Source: Eucommia ulmoides
Taxonomy: Eukaryota > Streptophyta > Magnoliopsida > Garryales > Eucommiaceae
Length of the DNA stretch: 64,000 bases
Direction: 5' to 3'
NCBI GenBank assembly: GCA_016647705.1
Contig: CM028330.1
Location: 52,006,897-52,070,896 of the forward strand
Position 1 is the first letter of the stretch, and each line of letters opens with the position of its first letter. Shown piece after piece: positions 1-11,600 of this stretch. The notes beneath the pieces are model-generated. The model saw only the letters and a list, made by a program, of their open reading frames with translations. It was not told the origin of the DNA and ran no database searches. The translations under genes and the position numbers were made by a program.

Positions 1-300
1 TGGTGCTGTTGCTTCTTATAATCTTGGAGGGTAATGACAAGAAAGAGAGGGAATTGGAGGCAGTCGCCGTCGGTGGGTGGGAATTCTCCCTTTAGCATCA
101 GCACAAAAGAGACAAAAAGGAAAAGAAATGATAGTGACGCACTCACCATAATATAAGGAGTTCCCCAAAACTAGTTGAAAAAAAGAAACATTATAGTAAC
201 TTATTTTTTATCATTAAAATTAAAATTAAAATGAAAGTAAATTTATATTGAGTTTTTTTTTTTTTTTAAAGAGAGAATCGACTTTTATCATTAAAATTAA

Positions 301-692
301 GGGATAAAGACATTTTTGTCCCTTGACAAATGGCTCCAGCATTCAATTGTCTTCCATATTTGAAAATCGACATATTTGTCCCTCACATTTAAAAGTTGTT
401 TAAAATTTGTCCCAATTAAGGTCAATGGTAAAAGTCAGGTTATTTTGGTGAGAAGGTGGAGTAGGGTGAAAGATAAATATAATTATTTAAAAAATTAAAG
501 GTAAAAAATATTTTTTTAAAATAATAGGGTGCAAAGTGTAATTAATCTTTAGAGGCCGACCTAAAGACTTGTAATTGGAGCAAAATGAAACAATTTTCAA
601 ATGTGACGAATAGATATGTCGACTTTCAAATATGGGGGAGCAATTGAACACCAGAGTCATTTGTCAGAGGAGTAAAAGTGTCTTTATTCTTC
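301..692. mobile_element. MITE with long terminal inverted repeats
   Basis: The first about 120 bases and the last about 130 bases are reverse complements of each other with scattered mismatches (gggataaagacattttt at the left, and the same theme inverted at the right). Both ends are flanked by the direct repeat aaattaa (294-300 and 693-699), which fits a 7-8 bp target duplication. There is no coding capacity. The size, long inverted arms and duplication fit a non-autonomous DNA transposon; the superfamily (hAT or Mutator) is uncertain. Confidence 0.55.
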
Positions 693-1155
693 AAATTAAA
701 ATGAATCATTGCTTTACTTGTAAATTCATATTGAGAAAATACCAACTATATATTTATTATTTGAGATAAATTCAAATATATATATTCTCTTATTACATCA
801 ATTGCAAGATAATAAATAGAAAGATGTAAATGTTATTGTGCAGTAACAATGTCATTAGCAACATAATGAATGAAGAGATACAACTTGCGGCGTAATAATA
901 ATGTCAACATCAACATAAAGAATGGAGAATCTAAATGTTACCGTACAGCAAATAATTATCATATATCAATTGTTTTTTTTTTTAAATTTAAATGACTATA
1001 TAAATATAAAAATGAATTACTAACTATTCATGCTATCCATAAAAAAATTCCCTGAAAAATTATAATATGCCCAGGATCTTTGTCCGTATGCCCTTTCTTT
1101 CTATTCTCAATTCACTGTGAATAATAATGAAGATATAAACACCAAACAAACAAGT
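693..1155. other. anonymous AT-rich DNA
   Basis: No gene is visible. The stretch holds short near-palindromes of the form TGTTATTGTGCAGTAACAAT (831-850) and a related TGTTACCGTACAGCA (936-950). The same motif recurs up to about 6.5 kb, so this may be the outer part of the Ulp1-bearing transposon described below. That link is inference. Confidence 0.3.
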
Positions 1156-1161
1156 AGCTAA

Positions 1162-1684
1162 GGTCGCGTTTGGTAACTGTTTCTATTTCCATTCTATCAT
1201 AGGAATGGAATGAGAATTTTGTTTTCTTCTTGCGAGTAGAATCGCGTTTGGTAACGATAATTTTTTTTTTTTGGGAAGATAATTGTGTTTGGTAACAATT
1301 TTATCCTAAAATCTTTTTTTTTTTGGCCTGACAGCGGTGGCTCCTGCGGTGGCGGCGGTGGACGGCGGTGGCGGGTGGGTGATAGTGGCCGAAAAGTTTC
1401 CGATAGGATGGTGACCGGCGACGGTCGCCGGAGATAGCCGGTGGCGGACAGTGGTCTCCGACGGTAAACAGTGACGGTATGTTTTGGGAATGGAATGAAA
1501 ATAATAAGAAATATTTTTTTTTTTTGTTTCTTATTTCTTAAGAAAAAAGTGGGTACAATTCTCAAATGGGAATAAAATGAAAATAGAAACAAAAATTAAC
1601 AAACGCTATTCCCAAACAGAATTCTCAAAATTTAGAAAATGGGATGAAATTTTTTGAAATGGAAACGATTACCAAAGGGGCGTA
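1162..1684. mobile_element. MITE-like element, imperfect inverted ends
   Basis: The left end reads ggtcgcgtttggtaactg and the right end, reverse-complemented, reads tacgcccctttggtaatcg, so the ends are imperfect inverted repeats. Both sides are flanked by agctaa (1156-1161 and 1685-1690). The motif gtttggtaac also recurs inside. The interior is a GC-rich run of ggcggtgg-type triplets that opens a 131-codon minus-strand frame, which looks like a composition artefact rather than a gene. Confidence 0.4.
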
Positions 1685-1889
1685 AGCTAAAGCCACCGCT
1701 ACTTTATATCATAGATGTGATCATTGTTGAGGCATTAGGGGTCCACTGGGCCTAGAATCCTGCAATTTCCTTGAGAACCTTGGTCAAAAAAACATAGCGA
1801 GAATGGACCCAGCCACTTTCACTTTCATGCTTTATTTATGAGAATAGTAGGCTCGATGATCACAATCGTCACTTTTGAGTTTTTCCTTC

Positions 1890-2075
1890 TTCTTGTATTA
1901 CACTGAACAATCGAGAAAAGGTTCTTCCATTCTTCATTTAATTTACAAGAAGCTTGAGTTATACATATAGCTAACCACAACACAATTAGTTACATAATAA
2001 GTCAGTTATGCACCACAAACTAATCAAATAACAAACAAAATGAATAATATTGATTACGTAATACTCCCCTCAAGA
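1890..2075 (-). mobile_element. possible copia 3' LTR remnant
   Basis: On the minus strand a purine-rich stretch (tcttgaggggagt, plus-strand about 2068-2080) is followed by a short AT-rich segment bounded by tattac and gtaata. The tract cttgagggg(g)agt directly before an LTR is typical of plant Ty1/copia elements. Beyond it only a small hairpin (gactgttaatatgtttaacagtc, about 2085-2107) is seen. No second LTR or target duplication was found. From about 2110 to 2500 nothing coding is visible. Confidence 0.25.
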
Positions 2076-2520
2076 TAGACTGTTAATATGTTTAACAGTC
2101 ATCTTGGATAAAACTCAATAAACCAATACATGTATTAAATTGAAAATAAATAAAAGTCAAGATGCATGCGAAGATCGAAAAAATGATATACTTTTAGAAG
2201 TCATTGCTACGCTTCAATGACTATTCAGCTAACTTAAGTTTGTATCCGACAGATGTGTTTTCATAGGATAGATTGACAATATCATAGTATGAAATAAATA
2301 CATAATAATGCTAAACAACAAAACATAGTAGGATATGGAATAGTGAACTTTGATGAACTGCAACAATAAAAACAACAGCATATAATATAGTACTTGGGGG
2401 CGAGGGCTGGGGAGGGGGTAAAATTTTAAAACATGATAACAATGAGTGTTTGGGGGAAATGGGAGTAAATATTATTGTACAATAACAAATGAAATAGTAA
2501 CATAGTAGGGGAATGAGGGG

Positions 2521-3634
2521 TTACGGGATGCGAATGCTGCTGTACAATAATAATGTCGTAAACATAGTAACTAAGCAATTATAACTGTACAACGACATCG
2601 CAAGAACGTGCATCAGGCGTTGTAGACTTATTAGTATCAACTCACAACCAATAAATGCGCAAAACATATAAAATCTTACTATAAGCTTGGCGTGTTCAAT
2701 ATGTGGATCATGTGAATTAGGACTGTATAGCAAGTTGTAGTAATTTAATGTCCTATGCTTTATCTCGAAGGCAAGTAACGTCCAATGCGACAAATTAGAT
2801 TTCTTCCCAGGTGTGTTTATCGGGAACATTATCGTCTTGTATCTCTCGACAATACCTTTATGGAAATTCTTGTCCAATTGTTCCTGAATGATTGCGTCTT
2901 TCTTCTCTTTAACAATAGCCTATCATCAAAATCAATACAGAATTTAATATACACTCAAACTACAGTGAGATAATACACCAAAATATTAACAGATCAAGCA
3001 AATCGGCAAAGAAAGTTACCCAAGTTGACATATTCACTAAAATATACGACATATAGTATATTTGCTTACTCTACTAGACAATTGTCTCCCTTTTAAGAGA
3101 TCGATTATGTCGATGAAACGGACGCCAAGGAAGCCGTCCAATCCAATCGATACCAGGTCACTGTAGGAAGAAAAGTAAATTCATATACTGCATTACGACT
3201 TGAAGAAAAAAGTACAAAATGAATTGAAGTATAATGAATATATACGCATTATCTTGTGTTTCATGTATGGATTCTATTTTATCCCAAGTTCTTTTGTCAA
3301 GTAATTTGGCCGTGCAATTGTTTTTGTTTGGGAGTTTTTTTGGTTTATTTCTAGCTATTCGATATATCAACAGGACATCATCCACATCAACCACTACCCG
3401 ATCACAACCCTTTTTACTCTATTTTTTAGTTCCCTCGTATACATAATTTGACTTTTGTGCGAGTTTTCTCTTTTGCCGCTTGATTTTCTTGATCATAGAT
3501 GTTTGTATTTTGGCATGTTCAAGACCTTTAATATTTGGAGATGAAACTAATTCGACAGTGAATTTTTTGTCACGTAACAATTCCACATCAATAATGGCAG
3601 TCTGTTTCCCCAAACCATCTAATTGTGTCCCCAA
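2521..3634 (-). pseudogene. Ulp1-protease-like transposon gene, C-terminal exons
   Basis: Minus-strand blocks at 2521-2877, 3158-3394 and 3419-3634 look like exons of one decayed gene. The 2521-2877 block contains an SHWTLLAFEIKHRTLNYYN segment, which matches the His-Trp core of the C48 (Ulp1/SUMO-protease-like) peptidase domain that plant Mutator-like and CACTA elements often carry. The upstream blocks are lysine-rich and not recognised. Domain order (low-complexity basic region, then Ulp1-like core) fits transposon-borne Ulp1 genes. The fold assignment comes from motif recognition only, and splice sites were not resolved. Confidence 0.45.
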
Positions 3635-4452
3635 AGATTAAATCAACTCATCACAAGTCTTCAACTCAGATCGAAGATGTATATTTTCAACAACCAACTC
3701 ACTATTATGACTTAATGAATCATCCAACAATATTTTTATTTCATTGATCTCGTCGGGGAATGTTGTCCATGAAGAGGTAGGTCAACTGCTACTGTTGGCT
3801 AGACCCCGAACACGTGAATTTCTTCCATGGCCAATGACACTAGATCATTGGAGATTATCTGAAATATTACAGCACGCAACATAATATACAGAAACAATCA
3901 AGCAATGCTAGAAGATAAACATTTTCACTAAAAAATTGATAGCAATTTAAATGTACAGTAAATAATCATATAACATGAGACAAATGTTAATGTACAACAA
4001 CATATGTATCAACAACGATTCGATAATTATTGATGGATATCAAGTTTCTAAAAAATATATTGAATGAGAACATGTGATAAATATTGTTGGCACAACAACA
4101 ATTCTACTAAATTGTGCAACAAACCCTTCGGCGATAAACAAATAATGTTATAAAGATACAATAGGCACTAACCTGATCTCCACTCAATTCATCAACCCCA
4201 TGCAATTCATTTTTTAGAGAAGGTAAATTCTACCTGGTGAAACATGGAATGTTGATCCAGCTGATGTCCCTCCACCGGCACTCCTTGGTGATTATAGTTT
4301 GGATCTAATAGGGTAGAACACTCGCAAAACATATACTAAGAGTAACATATAGAAATTAGGAAAAAATACTGCATCCACAAATAGGAAGATATACAACAAT
4401 TGTTACTACAACTATAAACAACTTATTAATATAGCGATGACGCAGCCACGAA

Positions 4453-5362
4453 TAGTGGTGGTCATGGGCTGGGCCTGGCTCGAGTTGGGCTTTGATTAGG
4501 GTATTACAAAAAAATGTTAGGCTCTAGTCCAGCCCCGCCCGGCCTTATGGTCAGGTCTTACTTTCATGTTCAAATCCGGCCCTATAAAAAAAATTAAGCC
4601 CAAAGCCCAGCCCTATAATTATTTTTTAATTTAAAAAATAAATACTAAAATTACAACACCAAATCAATAAGAAATACTAAAATTATAGTTTAGAGCCAAA
4701 CCAATATTTCAACAATAAATACTAAAATAACAAAATTAAAGTTTATAGTTCAACAAACGTTTAACAAGCTAGTTAATACTAACATTGTCGAGCTAAACCA
4801 AATGAAACAACAAAACAAAAGAATAAACATAATATTAATCTGGGAAGGGAACAAAACAGAACACTACAAGAACAGAACACAAAAGAAATCTAAAGCAGAA
4901 TAGAACACAACACAACACAACAAGAACAAAATAGAACACAAAAAAAATATGAAGCAGTAGGCATAAAACTCAGAACACAACAAACATATATGTTGTATTA
5001 CCTAAAATCCATCGCGGTAGTGTTCAACGACAAGGTGAGATGGCGGCGGACAGAAGTGATCGACGGAGAACGAAGAAAAGAGAAGAGGAATGAAGACTTG
5101 GGTTTCGGTTGGGGAATGAAGAGGAATGAAGAGCTCTCACTCTCTCAGGGCAGCGACGATCGGTGGATAAGTGTGAGTGAGTGGATCAGTGGAACTCGCA
5201 GCAACAGGGAATGGAGGAACGAGATTAGGGTTAAGGTAAGAAAATAAAATGGAGCTCTCACCTCTCAGGTCTTAGCGCAGTAGCGGCGGGGGAGGAAAAT
5301 GAATTAGAGAAATAGGGTTGGTGTTGATTCGGTGAATATGCACGCACGCACGCCTGCGTGTG

Positions 5363-5436
<74 letters not shown>

Positions 5437-5633
5437 TATTTATATTTAATTAGTCTTCGGGCCGGCCTAAAATATTTTGGCCTTACCCAAACCCAACCCT
5501 AAAATTGATTGGGCCCTAAACTTAGGCCCAATCCCTACCTATGGGCTTAAAGCCAAAACTAAAGCCCAATCCCTAAAAAAAAAGGACTGGGTTGTTCGGG
5601 TTGGGTGGGCCCCTAGGCCCATGACCACCCCTA
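4453..5633. mobile_element. non-autonomous hAT element
   Basis: The ends are inverted repeats of the type tag(t/g)ggtggtcatgggc, rich in GGGC/GCCC and typical of plant hAT elements. The flanks gccacgaa (4445-4452) and acgacgaa (5634-5641) match at 6 of 8 positions, as expected for an aged 8-bp hAT duplication. No transposase is present. The interior has a CT-rich stretch and a TG/TA microsatellite at 5358-5430. It sits inside the Ulp1-type gene remnant. Confidence 0.65.
5373..5430. repeat. (TA)n microsatellite
   Basis: A pure TA run of about 58 bases, broken once near the end and preceded by a short TG run. It can extrude as a cruciform. The homologous place in the right arm (7671-7686) is only about 16 bases long. 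Confidence 0.9.
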
Positions 5634-5654
5634 ACGACGAATCGTGTACGAGTT

Positions 5655-6026
5655 CTAGATTTTGTTATGGATAGACTCATTTAGCTCATTTGCAATGGCA
5701 TCAGCCCATGCGTATTCAAACATTGCACGTATATCTTCCACTATGTGCACAAATGACCATTCGATGTTTGTAACCGTTGTTGCAAAGAAAAAAGTCACAA
5801 AAGCATACAAACATATAAATCTTACGATATCCTCGATGTCATCCTGATCTGTCCGATCAATAATCCCATCGATTATCTCCAATACCACTTTGGTGGAGAC
5901 TTTGTCCACTTCAACAAGGCATCGTTGGACAAATGGACTTACAAACTTCTTTACATACGTGTGTTCAATTGCTTTGGTCCCGTTCTTTATCCAAAAAATT
6001 AATGATATATCCCTAAAGTAACACAC
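5655..6026 (-). pseudogene. transposon-gene exon, left palindrome copy
   Basis: This 123-codon minus-strand block has a conserved-looking stretch (IVRFICLYAFVTFFFATT followed by a YAWADAIANELNESI region). It resembles the helical N-terminal region of plant mobile-element proteins that also carry Ulp1 domains (DUF1985-like). It lies upstream, in transcription order, of the Ulp1-like exons at 2.5-3.6 kb and was probably part of the same gene. A hAT element (4453-5633) is inserted just 3' of it. The sequence occurs again, inverted, at 7209-7480. The family call is tentative. Confidence 0.35.
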
Positions 6027-6502
6027 TTGCCACCAAACACAAAAGCATGCCTACATTTGCCAAAACACAATGTCAACAAGACAATAAAACAATGTTCAGA
6101 AAATTAAAGTCAAATAGTAAATATCATTGCAATGGAATATTTATCGAGATGAATAGGAAAATTTTTACCGATTATAATATTTGAGCAACGTCAAAATATC
6201 TTGGTCGCTCTTAGTATATTACTGGACCACAAAATTACCGTCAATGAAAGCCTTAAACAACAACCAAAACATAGTGGCCGACATAACATCACTATGTGCT
6301 GGATGAAACTTCCTTCAAAATTTTTCTCATTAGATTACAAAAGCTCCATAGATTATATCTATACTATTTACACCTAGCTTACTCATGTGATACTAGATCA
6401 TTGTCGTATTTTGTACGTCACTCATACCGATCGTCGGATGCACCTGCCATTACTTGAGAAACAATTACGGTGTAGCAAAAAAATTAATGCACAGTAACTT
6501 TT

Positions 6503-6608
6503 GTTACTGTACGTTAACATTTTGTGACAGTTTACTGTTCACCAAAAGTTTAGGATTAAAATACGGTTAATCGTGGTTTCAAAAGTTTTCTACATTATAA
6601 TTGTCTTC
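6503..6608. other. unique spacer at palindrome centre
   Basis: These 106 bases separate the two arms. They contain a small inverted repeat of their own around gttactgtacgttaac and AT-rich filler. No gene is seen. Confidence 0.7.
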
Positions 6609-7208
6609 AAAAGTTACTGTGCATTAATTTTTTTGCTGCACCGTAATTGTTTCTCAGGTAATGGCGGGTGCATCCGACGATCGGTATGAGCGATGTACAA
6701 AATACGACAATGATCCAGTATCACATGAGTAAGCTAGGGGTAAATAGTATAGATATAATCTATGGAGCTTTTGTAATCTAATGGGAAAATTTTTGAAGGA
6801 AATTTCATCCAGCACATAGTGATGTTATGTCGGCCACTCTGTTTTGGCCGTTGTTTAAGGCTTTCGTTGACGGTAATGTTATGATCCAGTAATATACTAA
6901 AAGCGACCAAGATATTTTGACGTTGCTCAAATATTATAATCGGTAAAAATTTTACTATTCATCTCGATAAATATTCCATTGCAGTGATATTTACTATTCG
7001 ACTTTAATTTTCTGAACATTTTTTTATTGTCTTGTTGTCATTGTGTTTTTGCAAATGTAGGTGTGCTTTTGTGTTTGGTGGCAAATGTATTACTTTGAGT
7101 TCAAGAGATATATCATTAATTTTTTAGATAAAGAACGGGACCAAAGCAGTTGAACACACGTACGTAAATAAGATTGTAAGTCTATTTGTTCAACGATGCC
7201 TTGCTGAA

Positions 7209-7480
7209 GTGGACAAAGTCTCCACCAAAGTGGTATTGGAGATAATCAACGGGATTATTGATCGGACATATCAGGATGACATTGAGGATATCGTAAGATT
7301 TATATGTTTGTATGCTTTTGTGACGTGTTTCTTTGCAACAACGTTTACAAACATCGAATGGTCATTTGTGCACATGGTGGAGGATATACGTGTAATGTTT
7401 GAATACGCATGGGCTGATGCCATTGCAAATGCGTTAAATGAGTCTACCCATAACAAAATCAAGAACTTGTACACGATTCG
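7209..7480 (+). pseudogene. transposon-gene exon, right palindrome copy
   Basis: This is the inverted copy of the 5655-6026 block: it reads VDKVSTKVVLEIINGIID and later a YAWADAIANALNESTHN stretch with few differences. It lies in the right arm of the 4.3 kb palindrome and runs into the second copy of the hAT element at 7481. Being a partial exon cut off from the Ulp1-like exons, it is unlikely to make a functional protein. Confidence 0.35.
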
Positions 7481-8577
7481 TGGTCATGGGCCCAGGGCCC
7501 CACCCAACCCGAATAGCCCAACCCTTTTTTTTTTAGGGATTGGGCTTTAGTTTTGTTTTTAAGCGCATAGGTAGGGCCTGGGCCTAGGTTTAGGGTTCGA
7601 TCAATTTTAGGGTTGGGTTTGAGTAAGGCCAAAATATTTTAGGTTGGCCCGAAGACTAATTAAAAAAAATTATATATATATATATACACGAGCTCGCGCG
7701 TGCGCATATTCACCGAATCACCGCCAACCCTATTTCTCTAATTCATTTTTCTCCCCCGTCGCAGCTGCACTGAGGCCTGAGAAGTGAGAAGCGAGAGCTC
7801 TATTTCATTTCCTTACCTTAACCCTAATCTCGTTCCTCCATTCCCCGTTGTTGTGAGTTCCACTAATCCACTCACTCTCACTCATCCGCCGACTGTCGCT
7901 GCCTTGAGAGAGTGAGAGCTCTTCATTCCCCAACCGAAATCCTAGTCTTCATTCATCTTCTCTCTTCTTCGTTCTCCGTTGATCACTTCTGTCCTCCGCC
8001 ATCTCACCTTGTCGTTGAATACCGCCGCAATGGATTTCAGGTGATACAACATATTTGTTTGTTGTGTTATGAGTTTTACGCCTACTGCTTCAGATTGTTT
8101 TTGTGTTTTATTTTGTTTTTGTTGTGTTGTGTTGTGTTGTGTTGTGTTCTGCTTTAGATTTTTTTTGTGTTATGTTCTTGTAGTGTTTTGTTTTGTTCCC
8201 TTCCCAGATTAGTGTTATGTTTATTCTTTTGTTTTGTTGTTTCGTTTGGTTTGACTCGACAATGTTAGTATTAACTAGCTTGTTGAACTATATACTTTAA
8301 TCTTGTTATTTTAGTATTTATTGTTGGAATATTGGTGTGGCTCTAAACTGTAATTTTAGTATTTCTTATTGATTTGGTGTTGTAATTTTAGTATTTACTT
8401 TTTAAATTAAAAAACAATTATAGGACTGGGCTTTGGGCTTAATATTTTTATAGGGCCAAACTTGAACATGAAAGTAAGGCCAGACCATAGGGCCTGGCCG
8501 GACTAGAGCCTAACATTTTTTCGTAATACCCTAGTCAAAGCCCAACCCGAGCCAAGCCCGGCCCATGACCACCTCTA
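7481..8577. mobile_element. second copy of the hAT element, inverted
   Basis: Reverse-oriented copy of 4453-5633 carried in the right palindrome arm, with ends ggtcatgggcccagg and cccatgaccacctcta. A few bases at its left end, corresponding to the outer hAT terminus, are missing, and the TA run is short (7671-7686). It was copied with the arm and did not insert independently, because the flanking gene sequence is copied too. Confidence 0.65.
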
Positions 8578-8688
8578 TTTGTGGCTGCGTCATCGCTATA
8601 TTAGTAAGTTGTTTACAGTTGCAGTAACAATTGTTGTATATCTTCCTATTTGTGGATGTAGTAATTTTTCCTAATTTCTATATGTTAC

Positions 8689-11600
8689 AAGAAGTATCCT
8701 GAAATTTCTCCATGTGAGTACTGTATGGAGGATACTTCTTGTAATATTTTTCTTTCACTTTAGCAATTTTTGTTTCAACATCATTTTTCTACATTGTTGC
8801 TTTCCATAATTCTTCTTCATACTACAACTGTATTGGTTCTTTTCTTTTTAGAATTCTGAAATCTATTTCAGGAATGTGTCATTCATAGTAAATTTTCTGA
8901 TGATCGTCTTATGTAATTAAGTGGAAGGGTCCGAAAGCATAATGATGGGTTATAAAATTGATGTTGTGGGCAATGTTGTCATAGTTTCATATTTTTATTT
9001 GATCTTCAAGGCTAAGGTTTTCACAGATCCATGGTTTTTCTGTGGGTTGGCTGAGAGAATGTGGTTCAAGGAATGTTGGAATGATTTTTCTTTTTCGAAG
9101 TAATATTTTATGTTTTGCTTGAAAATGTGGGTATCCTTCGAAGATTGGTCTAAGATATTTGTTGGCTACTTCTACTATTTTGGTTGGGCTTTCTTGAAAA
9201 AGGTGACTAACACAAGTGACGAGTTTTTTTTCAAAGAATTCTGTTTAGCTAGGGTTGTGAAAATACATAGCTGCTAGGAATTCATAGTCCAAAAGTTTTT
9301 GTGGTGTAAGAGAAATTTTATGATTCTTGTGGTAAAATGTTATAGTATGGTAATTTAGGAGGTCGAGTTCAAGACGAATGATGGTGTACATGAGTTTGCA
9401 TTTACATTCGGCATGTTCAAGTAGAATCTCGTGATAATATCGGCTGTTACGGCAGCATATGGTTAATTGGTAGTGATTTTCTGTGACGTATCTGACTCCT
9501 AGAAAAAAAGTGTGTTTGGTTCAGCTATTTCTAAAGAATTGTTGGATGGCGATTTGGATATCTAGATCAAGGCGATTTTTGTGGTCAATAATGGTTGGTC
9601 GGATAAGCTGAGGGAATTGATCAAGAAAGGTATGGGTGAAGAAGAAGGCTCGAGTTTTTAGATTTGTGGTTTGTTCTTTGATTAAAGAAAAATGTTGATG
9701 AGATGAAGTAGGTTGTTGGGATGTAGATACTCCTTTTAGGTCACAAATAATTTTTTCAAATAAAGAAACTTTTTCTTTTAAAACTATTTTTGTTTGAGTG
9801 AGAAAATAAATTTCTTCATTCTGTTTATCACTTTTAAGATGAAAGAAATTATTTTGTGACAATAATTCTAGATTTTGAAATTCAAGATTTCTACAATTTT
9901 GCATAAGCTGGAGACAGGTTTCATATTGATTATGAAAATTATTAAAAATTTGTGATTGTTCTAAAGGTTTGGGGTCTTTAGAAGACTGCTCCCCATATTT
10001 TGGAAAACTTTTAAACTTTTTCAAAGTGTTAAGATTAGTTTCTGTGATATTATTATTATGTGAAAATTCAATAGCACAAAAGGATATTAAATAATTAATG
10101 TCAAGTTGCGATTTTGCAAAGTCTAGAGCTGTTAAAAGATCATAAAAATCTTTGTAAAGTGATCTAGAATAATTATCAATTCTTTGTATTACTTCTGGCC
10201 AGTTATGAAAAACTCATGTTTCTAATCCTTTGACAATCACATAATAAGAATATTTCTGATGTGCTTTGAAAGTCTGGTTTAACAAAATATTATGTGAGTG
10301 CATTTAAAATTCTCATTTTAACAATATTTTCGCTTTCTAAAGTTTTGAGGTTCCATATATTATCCAAAAAACACTCTTGCTGTTCTGTAATCTTGTAACT
10401 AGCTCTAAACTTCTTACTTTGATTTTGGTAAACTGGAAGCTTTGTCTTTCCATACTTTATCATCATTCTCTCCATCTATAATGAAATCAAATCAATATTA
10501 ATAATATATTTCACTAGATAAATAATCTGCTAAACTGTTATGTGTTCCTTTAATATGTTCAAATTCCACTTTGTATCCATTTCCTGTAATACTATTTACA
10601 AAGTTGACCCATCTTTTTTGATGTATTCTTTTCTCACTATTTTTGTTATAGAATCTTACTATATTTTCATAATCTCTTCTAACCGTAAATTCTTTATTTA
10701 GAAATAGTCGAAAACTATCTAATGCATTAATTACTCTTAATAGTTCATAGTCTAGGCTAGTTAATGCCGTTTTTTTTTCTTTATACTTTCTTGATTCGTA
10801 TCTACATAATTTTGCTTTCTTTTTGTCTGAATATTTATTAGGTTTACAGTATAGGACTGCTCCCCATCCTTTTTGTGAGGCGTCTGTTTCTACTATTTTA
10901 TAATATGTTTCTAAGGGTAATTGTAGTGCTGGGAGTTGCTTACATTTTTCTTTGATTTTTTTAATTATTTTTATATCTTCAGTATTAAATAATTTTTGTC
11001 CTTCTGGTCTAGTTTTATTATATAGTGGTCCTATTATTTTTCCTAAGTCTTTGATATACATTCTAGTATAATTCAAAAGTCTTAAGAAAGTCTAAAGCTG
11101 CTTAGTTTCTGTTATCTTATCTGAAAATTCTAATATATTTTTTATAATATGTGGTTGTAATTTGATTTTTCATTTTTCTATTTCTGTTCCCAAGAATCCT
11201 ATATATTCTTTGAAAATTTTCATCTTATTTTTATTTATTATTATTCCATTATTCAAAAATTCTGTGAATATTGTAAGTAGGTGATCCATGTGTTCTTCTT
11301 TATTTTGCGAGTAAACCAAAATATCATCTATAAATACTAATGCAAATTTTATGTGTTTCAAAAATATGCTATTCATTTTTCGTTGAAATATGCTAGGTGC
11401 ATTTTTTTATCCAAAAGGTAAAACTAACCATTTAAAATGTCCATTGGGACATGAGAAAGTTGTCCAAGGAATACTGTCTTTGTGCATTTGTATTTGCTAA
11501 AATCCTGATTTACAATCAAATTTGCTAAAAATTATTTTTCCCTGTATGCAATTTATTAATATATCTTTGTCTGGTATTGAGTATTTGTCTTCTATGGTGT

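Larger units (their letters stand above)
4342..6502 (+). repeat. left arm of 4.3 kb palindrome
   Basis: This 2161-base arm is the reverse complement of 6609-8688. The outer ends match as gtaacatatagaaattagg against cctaatttctatatgttac, and the inner ends as gcacagtaactttt against aaaagttactgtgc. The arm holds part of an Ulp1-type transposon gene with a hAT element inserted in it. By eye the arms are about 95% identical. The left arm is longer partly because it has a 58-base TA run (5373-5430) where the right arm has about 16 bases. Confidence 0.85.
6609..8688 (-). repeat. right arm of 4.3 kb palindrome
   Basis: This is the reverse complement of 4342-6502, including the inserted hAT element (7481-8577). 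Homology stops abruptly after tatgttac at 8688, where endogenous pararetrovirus DNA begins. On the left side the parent sequence continues outward from 4342 into the Ulp1-like exons. So only part of the transposon was duplicated in inverted orientation. Confidence 0.85.

Noticed and set aside
1197-1592. 131-codon minus-strand Pro/Arg-rich frame
   Set aside because: It arises from ggcggtgg-type repeats inside a MITE-like element.
4862-4875. CACTACAAGAAC, resembling the CACTA transposon terminus
   Set aside because: It lies in an acaag/aacac-rich run inside the hAT element, with no matching inverted end or 3-bp duplication.
8921-9103. 60-codon plus-strand frame
   Set aside because: It is antisense to the downstream region of the pararetrovirus and has no recognisable features.
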